DNA from: an uncultured Verrucomicrobiota bacterium
Lineage (GTDB): Bacteria; Verrucomicrobiota; Kiritimatiellia; RFP12; UBA1067
DNA length: 57,442 nt
Direction of reading: 5' to 3'
NCBI GenBank assembly: GCA_947305775.1
Contig: CAMZEN010000011.1
Span: 1-57,442 of the forward strand
Shown piece after piece: positions 19,917 to 27,887 of this stretch; position 1 is the first letter of the stretch, and each line of letters starts with the position of its first letter. Made by a program: the position numbers and the translations under genes. The notes beneath the pieces are model-generated. The model was not told where the DNA came from. It was given only the letters and a program-made list of their open reading frames with translations, and did no database searches.

Positions 19917-22900
19917 TGAGTGGACTTGCCCTTGTCGCGGAGACCGAGAAGTACACGGTCGTTGGGCGCTATGAGCCAGAGAAGCAGAATTCGCTTCTTT
20001 ACGAGAGCGAGGCTGCCCTTGAAAAGCGGTTCATAGCGCTGCTCTGCGAACAGGGTTACGAATACCTCAACTTCCACACCGAGGCCGAGCTTATCGTCAA
20101 CTTGAGGCGTCGGCTTGAGGCTTTGAACCGCATCTCCTTCACCGATGGCGAATGGAAGCGCTTCTTCGACGAAAAGATTGCGAACGCGCTGGAGCAGCCG
20201 CTAGAGAAGACAAGAAAGATTCAGGAAGACTACGTTCAGATTCTGGAGCGCGACGATGGCACGACCAAGAATGTCCGGCTGATAGACAAGCGGAACATCC
20301 ACAACAATACGCTTCAGGTCATAAACCAGTATGAGGCCGAAGGTGAGCGGAACTGCCGCTACGATGTGACGATACTGGTGAACGGCCTGCCGCTTGTGCA
20401 TATCGAGCTGAAGAGGCGAGGGGTCGCGATTCGCGAGGCTTTCAATCAGATTCGTCGGTATGGACGCGACTCGTTCTGGGGCGGTTCGGGGCTTTTCGGC
20501 TATGTGCAGCTCTTTGTCATATCCAACGGAACGCACACCAAGTACTACTCCAATACGACAAGGCTTCGCCATTTGAACGAGTTCCACAAGGCGGTCATGA
20601 GGCGAGGCGGGCTTATGGGCCGCAAGTTCACGTCCAACTCGTTCGAGTTCACGAGCTGGTGGACCGACGCGGAGAACAGGACGATCGGCGATCTGGTGGA
20701 TTTCGCAAAGACCTTCTTTTCGAAGCATGTTCTGCTGAACATATTGACGCGATACTGCGTTTTCGACACGACCGAGACGCTGCTTGTGATGCGTCCCTAC
20801 CAGATAGCGGCGACTGAGCGGATACTTTCGCGCGTCCTGGTGGCGAAGAACCACGGTTGGGAGGGGTCGGTGCGCGGCGGAGGGTACGTCTGGCACACGA
20901 CAGGCAGCGGAAAGACGCTCACGTCGTTCAAGACGGCGATACTGGCATCGAAGATGGAGGGTATCGACAAGGTGCTTTTCGTCGTGGACAGGAGCGACCT
21001 TGACTATCAGACGATAAAGGAGTACGACCGCTTCCAGAAGGGCGCGGCGAATTCCAATACGTCCACGGCGGTGCTGGAGCGTCAGCTGGGCGACCCTAAC
21101 GCGAAGATAATAATAACGACCATACAGAAGCTTGGGGTTTTCGTCACGCGGACGGCGGACCATCCTGTGTTCAAGTCGCGGGTTGTTATGATCTTCGACG
21201 AATGCCACCGAAGCCAGTTCGGCGAGCTTCACCGCAAGATAACCAAGGCTTTCCGCCGCTACCACATATTCGGGTTCACCGGCACGCCGATATTCGCGGC
21301 GAACGCGGTGGGCGGGGCAGTCGCCAAGACCACGCCGCAGGTATTCGGCGAGCAGCTTCACGCCTATACGATAGTCGATGCCATAAGAGACGGCAACGTT
21401 CTGCCTTTCAGGATAGCCACCGTCAACACGGTCAGAATGAAAGAGGGGGCGCCCGACAGGCAGGTCGCGGCGATAGATACCGAAGAGGCCATGATGGATC
21501 CGCGACGCATATCGGCGGTCGTGAAGTACATCATCGACAACTTCGACCAGAAGACATACCGTCGTTTCAACTCGATTCTCGCAGTTTCATCGATACCGGC
21601 GGCCATGCGCTACTACGAAGAGTTCAAGCGGCAGGGCTTACGCCCGCAAAACGGGACCGAGGGCGGCGACGAGTCTTGTTGCGGCGGTGTGAGCCGCCGA
21701 CTGAAGGTTGCGACGATATTCACCTACTGCGCGAACGAGGACGATGTAGAGGACGGCTATTTGGACGCAGGAGGCGATCCGTCGAAGCTTCCGAAGCAGA
21801 GCAGGGATTTTCTTGATGGGGCCATCGCCGACTACAACGAGATGTTCGGCACCAACTTCGACACGTCCGGCGATCGGTTCCAGAACTACTACCGCGACCT
21901 TTCGCTTAAGATGAAGACGCGGCAGATCGATGTGCTGATAGTCGTTAACATGTTCTTGACCGGGTTCGATGCGACGACGCTCAATACGCTCTGGGTGGAC
22001 AAGAACCTCAAGATGCACGGACTCATACAGGCGTTTTCGAGGACCAACCGCATCCTGGACTCCGTCAAGCGATTCGGCAATATCGTGTGCTTCCGCGATC
22101 TTCAGGAGGCGACGGACGAGGCGATTGCGCTGTTCGGCGACAAAGAGGCGAGGGGCGTCGTGCTCATAAGGACGTTCGCCGAGTACATGGAAGGGTATGT
22201 TGACGACGGCGGGCGGCATGTAAAGGGATACAGGGAGCTTGTTGCGGAGTTGAAGGCGCTCTTTCCGCCGGGTGCGCCGATTGTCGGGGAAAAGGCAGAG
22301 AAGGATTTTATTTCGCTCTGGGGGTCGATACTCAAGATGCGCAACATTCTGGCGGCGTTCGACGAGTTTGAGGGCAAGGATGTTCTGCCTGATCGCGAGC
22401 GGCAGGACTACCAGAGCGTCTATCTCGACATGTACGGCAAGTACAGGGAACTGAAGAAGGTTGAGAAGGAGTCCATAACCGACGATATCGTGTTCGAGAT
22501 GGAGCTTGTCAGACAGGTTGACGTCAACATCGACTATATTTTGATGCTGGTCGAGAAATACCGCGGCGAACAAGGCAAGGACAAGGAGATAAAGGCCGCA
22601 ATAGACAAGGCTGTCGGAAGTTCGCTGGAGTTGAGGTCGAAAAGGGAGCTTATCGAGGCGTTTCTTGAAGAGGTCAATGCGACGGAGGGCAGCATAGCCG
22701 ACCAGTGGATGGCGTTCGTAAGGGAACGCAAACGGCGCGACATCATGGCGCTTGTCGAAAGGGAGCGCCTGAAGGCTGACGAGACGGTTGTGTTCTTCGA
22801 GGGCGCGTTGAGGGATGGCGTTCTCAAGACGACAGGTACGGAGATCGACGCCATACTGCCGCCGCTTTCGCGTTTCGGATCTGTCAGGCAGGAGACAAAG

Positions 22901-22975
22901 AGCCGTGTCATGGACGAGCTTCAAACCCTGTTCGACAGGTATAAGGGAATCTCCGACATTGAGGATGTCGGGTAA
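19916..22975 (+). CDS. hsdR: Type I restriction enzyme endonuclease/translocase subunit
   Basis: This 1019-residue subunit translocates DNA and cuts at a distance from the recognition site. The N-terminal nuclease core has the PD-(D/E)xK pattern YDVTILVNGLPLVHIELKRRG near residues 142-165. The superfamily 2 helicase part has Walker A TTGSGKT at about 328-334, a DECH box near 428, FTGTPIF, and the motif VI region IQAFSRTNRIL. ATG 19916 is used rather than the TTG codon one step upstream: AAGGAGG lies just before it and it overlaps the hsdS stop as TGATG. Family length is normal. A CCGACAT ... ATGTCGG hairpin (22953-22971) spans its 3' end. Confidence 0.96.
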   Translation: MSGLALVAETEKYTVVGRYEPEKQNSLLYESEAALEKRFIALLCEQGYEYLNFHTEAELIVNLRRRLEALNRISFTDGEWKRFFDEKIANALEQPLEKTRKIQEDYVQILERDDGTTKNVRLIDKRNIHNNTLQVINQYEAEGERNCRYDVTILVNGLPLVHIELKRRGVAIREAFNQIRRYGRDSFWGGSGLFGYVQLFVISNGTHTKYYSNTTRLRHLNEFHKAVMRRGGLMGRKFTSNSFEFTSWWTDAENRTIGDLVDFAKTFFSKHVLLNILTRYCVFDTTETLLVMRPYQIAATERILSRVLVAKNHGWEGSVRGGGYVWHTTGSGKTLTSFKTAILASKMEGIDKVLFVVDRSDLDYQTIKEYDRFQKGAANSNTSTAVLERQLGDPNAKIIITTIQKLGVFVTRTADHPVFKSRVVMIFDECHRSQFGELHRKITKAFRRYHIFGFTGTPIFAANAVGGAVAKTTPQVFGEQLHAYTIVDAIRDGNVLPFRIATVNTVRMKEGAPDRQVAAIDTEEAMMDPRRISAVVKYIIDNFDQKTYRRFNSILAVSSIPAAMRYYEEFKRQGLRPQNGTEGGDESCCGGVSRRLKVATIFTYCANEDDVEDGYLDAGGDPSKLPKQSRDFLDGAIADYNEMFGTNFDTSGDRFQNYYRDLSLKMKTRQIDVLIVVNMFLTGFDATTLNTLWVDKNLKMHGLIQAFSRTNRILDSVKRFGNIVCFRDLQEATDEAIALFGDKEARGVVLIRTFAEYMEGYVDDGGRHVKGYRELVAELKALFPPGAPIVGEKAEKDFISLWGSILKMRNILAAFDEFEGKDVLPDRERQDYQSVYLDMYGKYRELKKVEKESITDDIVFEMELVRQVDVNIDYILMLVEKYRGEQGKDKEIKAAIDKAVGSSLELRSKRELIEAFLEEVNATEGSIADQWMAFVRERKRRDIMALVERERLKADETVVFFEGALRDGVLKTTGTEIDAILPPLSRFGSVRQETKSRVMDELQTLFDRYKGISDIEDVG

Positions 22976-22992
22976 AATAAGGGCGTGTCATC

Positions 22993-23850
22993 ATGGAAGA
23001 TAAAGGTTTTGTCTATATCTTGAAGGATAGCCACTTCAAGCGCGGAGTGAAGATCGGGCGCGCGCAAGATGTCGATAAAAGGATGCGCCCTATGCTCACG
23101 GCAAACCCTTGGCTGAGTGTTTACATAAAGGTTGAGACGAGTAAGTGGAAAGAGCTTGAAAAGGCCGTTCACAATGTCATCAAGCTTGTAGCCAAGACAA
23201 AGCAGGTCAAGAATTCCGAGTTTTATCTTATCGAGCCGGAAAAAGCGAAGAAGATAATGCTGGAACTTGCTCCGCTTTTCGACAAGGATGACTTTACCAT
23301 CTATCTTGGTGACGGCACTAAAGTGTGCGCCCCTTGTAAGGAGCGTGAGATTCGGGAAAAGGCGACGCGGCAGCACCCAAGCAAGCCAGTTGGTTTGTCT
23401 GCATTGGGAATTAAGCCAAAAGATGAGCTTGTTTTTATTCCGACTGGACTTGTTGTTGCAGTTGTCGATGACAGGACGATTGAGTACAAGGGAAAGAGAT
23501 ATTCGCTTTCCGGATTTACCAAGGAGTTCATTCCCAATCGCAATGCCTCTGGTGCTTATCAAGGTCCGAAGTATTTCTCGTACAAGGGCAAGCCGCTTTT
23601 GGAAATGCGTAACGAAAGCGCCCCGTCTTGTGGTGGATGTGAGAGTTGGGAGGGTAAGACGCAACTTGCAAAATTGATTGCAAGGCAAGGCGGCAACGAG
23701 GGAGCGTTTGGCGGAATCCTTCATTACTTCAGCAGAAAGAGACCCTGCGTCAAGAATAGCAAGTGGCGAGCGCTACTTGAGTCTGCTGGAATAAAGTTTG
23801 ATGCTGACGACTATGTGGTGAATTGGGAGTCTGCAAAAAATCCTCTTTGA
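22993..23850 (+). CDS. GIY-YIG (T5orf172-like) nuclease domain protein
   Basis: This 285-residue protein opens with a GIY-YIG type core in its T5orf172-like form: FVYILKDSHFKRGVKIGRA at residues 6-24, then DVDKRM with the conserved Arg, and a glutamate in EFYLI near residue 77. A middle section (about 135-220) has ELVFIPTGLVVAVVDDRTIEY ... KYFSYKGKPLLEM, a beta-rich module often appended to such nucleases; its family was not identified. The C-terminal part is unrecognised. It follows hsdR after 17 bases and probably belongs to the restriction island. Whether it cuts DNA independently or assists restriction is unknown. Confidence 0.75.
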   Translation: MEDKGFVYILKDSHFKRGVKIGRAQDVDKRMRPMLTANPWLSVYIKVETSKWKELEKAVHNVIKLVAKTKQVKNSEFYLIEPEKAKKIMLELAPLFDKDDFTIYLGDGTKVCAPCKEREIREKATRQHPSKPVGLSALGIKPKDELVFIPTGLVVAVVDDRTIEYKGKRYSLSGFTKEFIPNRNASGAYQGPKYFSYKGKPLLEMRNESAPSCGGCESWEGKTQLAKLIARQGGNEGAFGGILHYFSRKRPCVKNSKWRALLESAGIKFDADDYVVNWESAKNPL

Positions 23851-24000
23851 CCAGTGGGGCTTGCGCATAATGGTTATGCCAAATCTCATGGCATTCTCAC
23901 AAAATCCGAATCTCTGCGTCTCAGCGCGATGAAAATTCTATGCGAATTTGCCGCGGATTCTTGATAGACGGCGGACGCGGCTTTATGGTACTATATGCGT
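23851..24000. other. Upstream region of the candidate RNA
   Basis: No gene is seen between the GIY-YIG stop and the candidate RNA. A TACTAT -10-like box preceded by TATGG lies at 23989-23994 with an AGACGG -35-like box 17 bases upstream, in the same layout as other promoters of the window. Confidence 0.4.
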
Positions 24001-24260
24001 GCTCTCTGGGATTGAACTCCGTGGCGACGGAGGTACGAACGGGAGCCATTGATAAGCTGTTGGGTTGAAACTGATCGAGTCCTGCTGAGAACGGATCGAA
24101 AAGCCTGAAGGGTGGGCGGACGGTCCGGGAGGGGGCGTTGAGGTCGGGAACCGCAGTCGCCGATTGGGAACGTGATGGAGGAGGCTTCCTCCGCGGGCTT
24201 GAGCGCGAAAGCGCGGCCTAAGCGTCGTCGGCATCTGGCGAGGCATCGCCTATTCCGAAA
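24001..24260 (+). ncRNA. Candidate structured RNA of unknown type
   Basis: No open frame here looks like a protein on either strand, but hairpins are dense: CTCCGT-ggcg-ACGGAG (24017-24032), CGGAC-g-GTCCG near 24117, GGAGGA-ggct-TCCTCC near 24177, a GCGC-GAAA-GCGC tetraloop hairpin near 24203, and GGCGA-ggca-TCGCC near 24237. A promoter-like box ends at 23994. The sequence does not match the conserved cores of tmRNA, RNase P RNA, SRP RNA or 6S RNA as I know them. It could instead be a structured leader for the zinc-ribbon gene at 24347. Boundaries are approximate. Confidence 0.35.
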
Positions 24261-24346
24261 ATGCGCCGTAGGTGTATTGTACCCTGTGACCGGCGTTCGG
24301 TCGCGCAATGCGCCGACACGATAACGAAAGGAATAGGAGCTCGAAT

Positions 24347-24529
24347 ATGGATCAGATATGTCCGAAGTGCGCTACGGGAACATGCCCTTGGCGTGATGGA
24401 ATAATGTGCAGGAATTACGTCTGCGCGCGGGATGACGTCGGCAAGAGTGGAGTTGATCTTCTCAAAAGCCTTCCGCCTGGGTTCGCCGATATATTCCGTG
24501 GGTTCAATGCGAATGGTCGCTCGCATTGA
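24347..24529 (+). CDS. Small Cys-rich zinc-ribbon-like protein, 60 aa
   Basis: The start at 24347 has a clear AAAGGAATAGGAG region upstream. The product begins MDQICPKCATGTCPW and has six cysteines (CPKC, TC, MC, NYVC) in the first 33 residues, consistent with one or two small zinc-binding knuckles. The last part (GVDLLKSLPPGFADIF) is encoded by a 106-bp segment that recurs at 25518-25623 without the Cys-rich part. No family recognised. It precedes the phosphoesterase gene by 28 bases and may be cotranscribed with it. Confidence 0.5.
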   Translation: MDQICPKCATGTCPWRDGIMCRNYVCARDDVGKSGVDLLKSLPPGFADIFRGFNANGRSH

Positions 24530-24550
24530 GCTAATGTAGGTAAAAGGAGA
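24445..24550 (+). repeat. 106-bp direct repeat, copy A
   Basis: This segment, covering the 3' end of the zinc-ribbon gene plus the ribosome site of the phosphoesterase gene, matches 25518-25623 at an exact offset of 1073 bases with only about four mismatches. Confidence 0.92.
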
Positions 24551-24557
24551 TGTAATC

Positions 24558-25253
24558 ATGAAGCTTCATATCTATGCCGTATCGGATTTGCACGGACACT
24601 TGGAAGGGCTGGATCCTTCTGGGATGGACGCGGTGCTGATAGCTGGCGACTTCGCAGTAATGAATGGTTGGGGCGAGGCACACATGGCCTACCAGTTATG
24701 GTGGGTTCAGGATGTCTTCTGCAAGTGGTGTGCGACATATCCAGAGACGATGTTCTTCGTCGTGCCTGGCAATCACGACCTGTTTGCTGAACGCAAAGAA
24801 CTTCGCAAGACGATAAAGTGGCCGGACAACGTAAAGCTGCTTGTTGATGAGGGATGCGAATTCAACGGGCTTAGCATTTACGGTACGCCGTGGGTGCCGT
24901 TCATAAATGGCAGTTGGGCGTTTGAAGAAGTGTTTCCGGGGCATCTAAAGGAGCGGTTTGCGGCAATACCGGAGAAACTAGACATTCTTATAACCCATTC
25001 TCCGCCAAGGATTCGTCGCAGGAAGATAGACGTGTCTATTGATACAAACTCGCCGCATTTCGGGAGCGCCGACTTGACCGACGCAATAATGCGGAATCGC
25101 CCTAGATTGGTGCTGTGCGGCCATATACATACCGGCGACCATGGCCTTATTGAGCTAGAGCATGACGATGGGGCGAAAACGCTTCTTCGCAACGTCTCTC
25201 GCCTTGATGAAGAGTACAAGGTCAGATATGAACCGTATATATTCAAGGTATAG
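24558..25253 (+). CDS. Calcineurin-like metallophosphoesterase
   Basis: This 231-residue protein has the full metallophosphoesterase motif set in order: SDLHG (residues 9-13), GDF (about 30), GNHD (about 72), THSPP (about 147) and GHIHTG (about 188), which bind two metal ions. The substrate is not evident; the family includes nucleases, cyclic-nucleotide and protein phosphatases. AAAAGGAGA lies 8 bases before the ATG. It sits between two 106-bp direct repeats inside the defence island, so it may be a cassette that was inserted or could be lost by recombination. Confidence 0.85.
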   Translation: MKLHIYAVSDLHGHLEGLDPSGMDAVLIAGDFAVMNGWGEAHMAYQLWWVQDVFCKWCATYPETMFFVVPGNHDLFAERKELRKTIKWPDNVKLLVDEGCEFNGLSIYGTPWVPFINGSWAFEEVFPGHLKERFAAIPEKLDILITHSPPRIRRRKIDVSIDTNSPHFGSADLTDAIMRNRPRLVLCGHIHTGDHGLIELEHDDGAKTLLRNVSRLDEEYKVRYEPYIFKV

Positions 25254-25276
25254 AATGGGCTTTTGCGGAAGATTGT

Positions 25277-25293
25277 GGGGACTTGTCCCCGCA
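25277..25293. repeat. GGGGAC-type inverted repeat, copy 2
   Basis: GGGGACTTGTCCCCGCA, with one extra T in the loop relative to copy 1. It lies seven bases before a C11 tract. Confidence 0.7.
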
Positions 25294-25327
25294 TGACAGC
25301 CCCCCCCCCCGCACTTTATAAAAACCG

Positions 25328-25480
25328 GTGGTTGTTGTGGTCGAAAATTGGAAGTCACAAATTGTGACCTCAAATTTGCTGATTACCATGGGGTACGCCC
25401 CAATTGATGTTGAAGCGCACCTTCTGAAGATGACGGATGAAATATTAAAGGTCACAAATTGTTACCTTGAACGGAGGTAG
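25328..25480 (+). pseudogene. Probable ORF6N-domain remnant
   Basis: The frame reads VVENWKSQIVTSNLLITMGYAP, which resembles the WKSQIV(T/I)SN...MG stretch that precedes the PYAFTEQGV motif of ORF6N-domain proteins. The expected PYAFTEQGV continuation is missing and the upstream half is absent; TAA lies directly upstream in frame. ORF6N proteins are common in phages and Bacteroidota accessory regions. It is probably a decayed fragment. The resemblance is short, so confidence is limited. Confidence 0.35.
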
Positions 25481-25517
25481 AGGGTCGAATCTAAAGTACC
25501 TTCCGTACGCATTTACA

Positions 25518-25623
25518 GAGCGGGGTTGATCTTCTCAAAAGCCTTCCGCCTGGGTTCGCCGATATATTCCGTGGGTTCAATGCGAATGATCGCTCGCATT
25601 GAGCGAATGTAGGTAAAAGGAGA
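25518..25623 (+). repeat. 106-bp direct repeat, copy B
   Basis: Second copy of the 24445-24550 segment, here without the Cys-rich coding part. It ends with the same AAAAGGAGA and is followed by a 20-codon frame (25629-25691) and then the promoter of the ATPase gene. Confidence 0.92.
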
Positions 25624-25659
25624 AAAATATGAATGAGGTGAAAAACATGCATCTTCCAT

Positions 25660-25689
25660 TTGACAAGTGTGGGCGGAATTTGGTACAAT
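25660..25689 (+). promoter_or_regulatory. Promoter of the RloA/RloB pair
   Basis: A perfect TTGACA -35 box (25660-25665) and TACAAT -10 box (25684-25689) with 18 bases between them. Predicted start near 25696, giving a leader of about 20 bases. Confidence 0.8.
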
Positions 25690-25716
25690 AGCATCCTGAA
25701 AAGTTGGAGGATGGTC

Positions 25717-27042
25717 ATGATAATTAGCTTTTCGATCGAAAATTGGATGTCTTATCGCAATAAATGCGAGCTTACTTTTGTCGCAACCCGGGAGCAACAT
25801 CACGGTGAGCGTGTGACGAAAGTGAAGCGTTTACAGGCACGTTTCTTGCCGATTGCTATGCTCTTCGGGGGAAATGCCAGCGGAAAGACGAACTTCTTCC
25901 GCGCGCTTGATTTTGCCAAGTTCATGGTGTCGAGGGGGTATTTCCTTGCACCTGGTGCAAGGATTCCCGTCGAGCCATATCTTCTGGATGCCGATAGCAG
26001 GAAGAATCCGACGACGATGTCCTTCCGTTTGCTGATCGGCGATGACGTCTATGCTTATGAGTTTGTTTTGGACGGAATTCGTGTCATACGCGAAAAGCTG
26101 ATCCGGGAGACGGCGCCTGCTGAAGACGTGCGTTTCGAACGGACTTATGATGCGGCGTCTGATGGCTACAAGTACGAGTATGGTGCGGCACACGAGCAGG
26201 ACAAGCAACTTCTTGAGCTCATTGCCAAGTCTACGCGCGGCAATCAGCTGTTCCTGATGACGGCTTCGACCCAGAACATCATAGCGTTCAAACCGGTCTA
26301 TGACTGGTTTGACAAGACGCTTTGTCTGATTTCACCAAATGCGCACTATGCGCCGAAGGAACGCTATGCCGATGAGTCGGCGCCATACTTTGCACGGATG
26401 AATGCGATTCTGGCCAATTTTGACACTGGTATCAAGCGCATTTTACGAAAGCCTATAAGCGTGGATGCATTGCCGATTCCGCCTGCGGTTGTGAAGACGG
26501 TTACTGATAATCTGAAGGAAGGCCAGACGGCACGAGTGGAGAGCGATGAGCGCACTTGGCCTTACTTGCTGACGCGCAAGGACGGTGTTGTCACGGCAGA
26601 GAAGCTTGTCGCGTGCCATAAGTCCCATGCCGGGCACGAGGAGGAGTTTGAACTCGATCAGGAATCGGACGGTACGAAACGCATACTAGACCTCCTTCCG
26701 GCATTTGTTGACATGGAGAACAAGTCGAGCGATCACGTATATGTTATCGACGAGATTGACAGGTGCCTGCATACCTATGCTGCGCGCAAGCTCGTCATGA
26801 CGTTTTTGGATGGCTGCACGAACGACACGCGCGGACAGCTGCTGGCGACCACGCATGATATTGGCCTCTTGTCCCAGTCGCTCTTGCGGCGCGATGAGAT
26901 GTGGCTTGCCGAGCGCAATCGTGACGAGGTGTCGGAGATATTTGCCGTTTCCGATTTCTCCGAGGCGCGCAAGGACACGGATCTCCGGAAGAGCTATCTC
27001 ACGGGGCGCATGGGCGGTCTGCCATCCATAGTCATTCGGTAA
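25717..27042 (+). CDS. AAA15-type ATPase, RloA / AbiLi-like
   Basis: This 441-residue ATPase begins MIISFSIENWMSYRN and has a Walker A LFGGNASGKTNFF near residue 49, an ABC-like QESDGTKRILDLLPA signature near 318, Walker B HVYVIDEIDRCLH near 344, and a switch histidine in LLATTHD. This arrangement matches OLD/AAA15 ATPases such as RloA and AbiLi. Start 25717 is preferred because GGAGG ends 6 bases upstream; ATG 25711 abuts it. The next gene is a TOPRIM-like partner 11 bases downstream. Such pairs are linked to type I restriction loci (RloA/RloB) and to abortive infection (AbiL); the related PARIS system also joins an AAA15 ATPase with a TOPRIM-type effector. Phage defence is inferred. Confidence 0.85.
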   Translation: MIISFSIENWMSYRNKCELTFVATREQHHGERVTKVKRLQARFLPIAMLFGGNASGKTNFFRALDFAKFMVSRGYFLAPGARIPVEPYLLDADSRKNPTTMSFRLLIGDDVYAYEFVLDGIRVIREKLIRETAPAEDVRFERTYDAASDGYKYEYGAAHEQDKQLLELIAKSTRGNQLFLMTASTQNIIAFKPVYDWFDKTLCLISPNAHYAPKERYADESAPYFARMNAILANFDTGIKRILRKPISVDALPIPPAVVKTVTDNLKEGQTARVESDERTWPYLLTRKDGVVTAEKLVACHKSHAGHEEEFELDQESDGTKRILDLLPAFVDMENKSSDHVYVIDEIDRCLHTYAARKLVMTFLDGCTNDTRGQLLATTHDIGLLSQSLLRRDEMWLAERNRDEVSEIFAVSDFSEARKDTDLRKSYLTGRMGGLPSIVIR

Positions 27043-27053
27043 GGGGGCTCGGT

Positions 27054-27722
27054 ATGCAGTTTACGCGATCATCTGGCAAACGGTTCTACAAGCGACTTTT
27101 CTTGGTTGGAGTTGAGGGGACGCGGACGGAGTGCGATTATTTCTCGATGTTCAATTCCGCGTATGTGCATGTGACTCCCATTACGAGTCGGGAGGGAAAC
27201 AGCCCAAAGAAAGTTCTTTCAGCGCTGAAGGCCGCAGTGCCGCGGCATCAGCTGCGAGACGGCGATTATCTTTGGGTCGTTATTGATCGCGATGAATGGC
27301 CGGAGGAGGAGATTGAACTTTGCAGAGTGTGGGCGCAGGATCCGAAGGAATCGCCGGGATTGTGCAAAGGGTTTTCGCTTTCCAATCCAAAGTTCGAGTT
27401 CTGGTTGCTGTTGCATTTCGAGGATGGCTTGCAGCATACGACGTCCAAAGCGTGTCATGATGCGTTGTGTGCACATCTGTCGGATTATGATAAATCGCTT
27501 GATCGTGTTCGATCTGATTTTTGCGAGGAGCGAATTTCAGCCGCGATTCATCGGGCTAAAGCCTTGTTGGGGACGAGCGATCCGACGGACTGGCCGCGTG
27601 AGACGGGCAAAACGACGGTATTCACGCTTTGCGAGGCCATACGTCAGGTCGATGCAGAAGAACAGGCCAAAATGATGTCTGATTTGTTGGGCGGTGCGAC
27701 TGATGAGCAGCATTGCCAGTGA
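27054..27722 (+). CDS. RloB-family TOPRIM-like effector (AbiLii-like)
   Basis: This 222-residue protein fits the RloB family. Key signatures are the acidic start of the TOPRIM-like fold LVGVEGTRTECDYF (about residues 17-30), the metal-binding VVIDRDEW (about 78-85), and the family motif SNPKFEFWLLLHF (about 109-121). RloB proteins are the presumed nuclease or effector arm of two-gene defence systems with an AAA ATPase. It follows the ATPase after 11 bases with AAGGGGG as ribosome site. The exact target (tRNA, DNA) is not known from sequence. Confidence 0.85.
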   Translation: MQFTRSSGKRFYKRLFLVGVEGTRTECDYFSMFNSAYVHVTPITSREGNSPKKVLSALKAAVPRHQLRDGDYLWVVIDRDEWPEEEIELCRVWAQDPKESPGLCKGFSLSNPKFEFWLLLHFEDGLQHTTSKACHDALCAHLSDYDKSLDRVRSDFCEERISAAIHRAKALLGTSDPTDWPRETGKTTVFTLCEAIRQVDAEEQAKMMSDLLGGATDEQHCQ

Positions 27723-27785
27723 AGCAGGTATTGCGACAATGGTTGTTGACGTCCGTTTGACGCACTGTCGGATAAGAATTTTTTT

Positions 27786-27801
27786 GGGGACTGTTCCCGC
27801 A
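27786..27801. repeat. GGGGAC-type inverted repeat, copy 3
   Basis: GGGGACTGTTCCCGCA between rloB and the Fic gene, following a T-rich run. Confidence 0.65.
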
Positions 27802-27875
27802 TCATTAAGCCGAACCACATATAATATGTGGCAAAGTGGGCTGGGCATTTTCGGCTGAAGGCATTAAAATTATGG

Positions 27876-27881
27876 TATAAT
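27876..27881 (+). promoter_or_regulatory. TATAAT box giving a leaderless Fic transcript
   Basis: A perfect TATAAT preceded by ATGG ends six bases before the ATG of the Fic gene. The normal start of transcription would fall on the A of that ATG. No ribosome site is present. Confidence 0.7.
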
Positions 27882-27887
27882 ACTCGT

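Larger units (their letters stand above)
25254..25517. other. Intergenic stretch with a GGGGAC repeat, a C11 tract and an ORF6N-like remnant
   Basis: It holds GGGGACTTGTCCCCGCA at 25277-25293, eleven consecutive C at 25300-25310, and the decayed frame described at 25328-25480. Two near-palindromes built on TCACAAATTGTGA occur at 25353-25367 and 25448-25469. No intact gene is seen. Confidence 0.6.

Noticed and set aside
22953..22971. CCGACAT / ATGTCGG hairpin as an hsdR terminator
   Set aside because: It lies within the coding end of hsdR and is followed by TAAAATAAGG rather than a T run.
23991..24308. Open frames of 87 and 105 codons on the minus strand over the candidate RNA
   Set aside because: Composition is Arg/Pro/Ser-rich without motifs, no ribosome site, and the hairpin-rich plus strand is a better explanation.
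25353..25469. Two TCACAAATTGTGA-type palindromes as repressor operators
   Set aside because: The first coincides with codons for SQIVTS in the ORF6N-like remnant, so the palindrome may be coding by chance; no regulator gene is beside it.
25629..25691. A 20-codon frame after the second 106-bp repeat
   Set aside because: It has a ribosome site inherited from the repeat but ends inside the promoter of the ATPase gene and shows no motif; too short to support.
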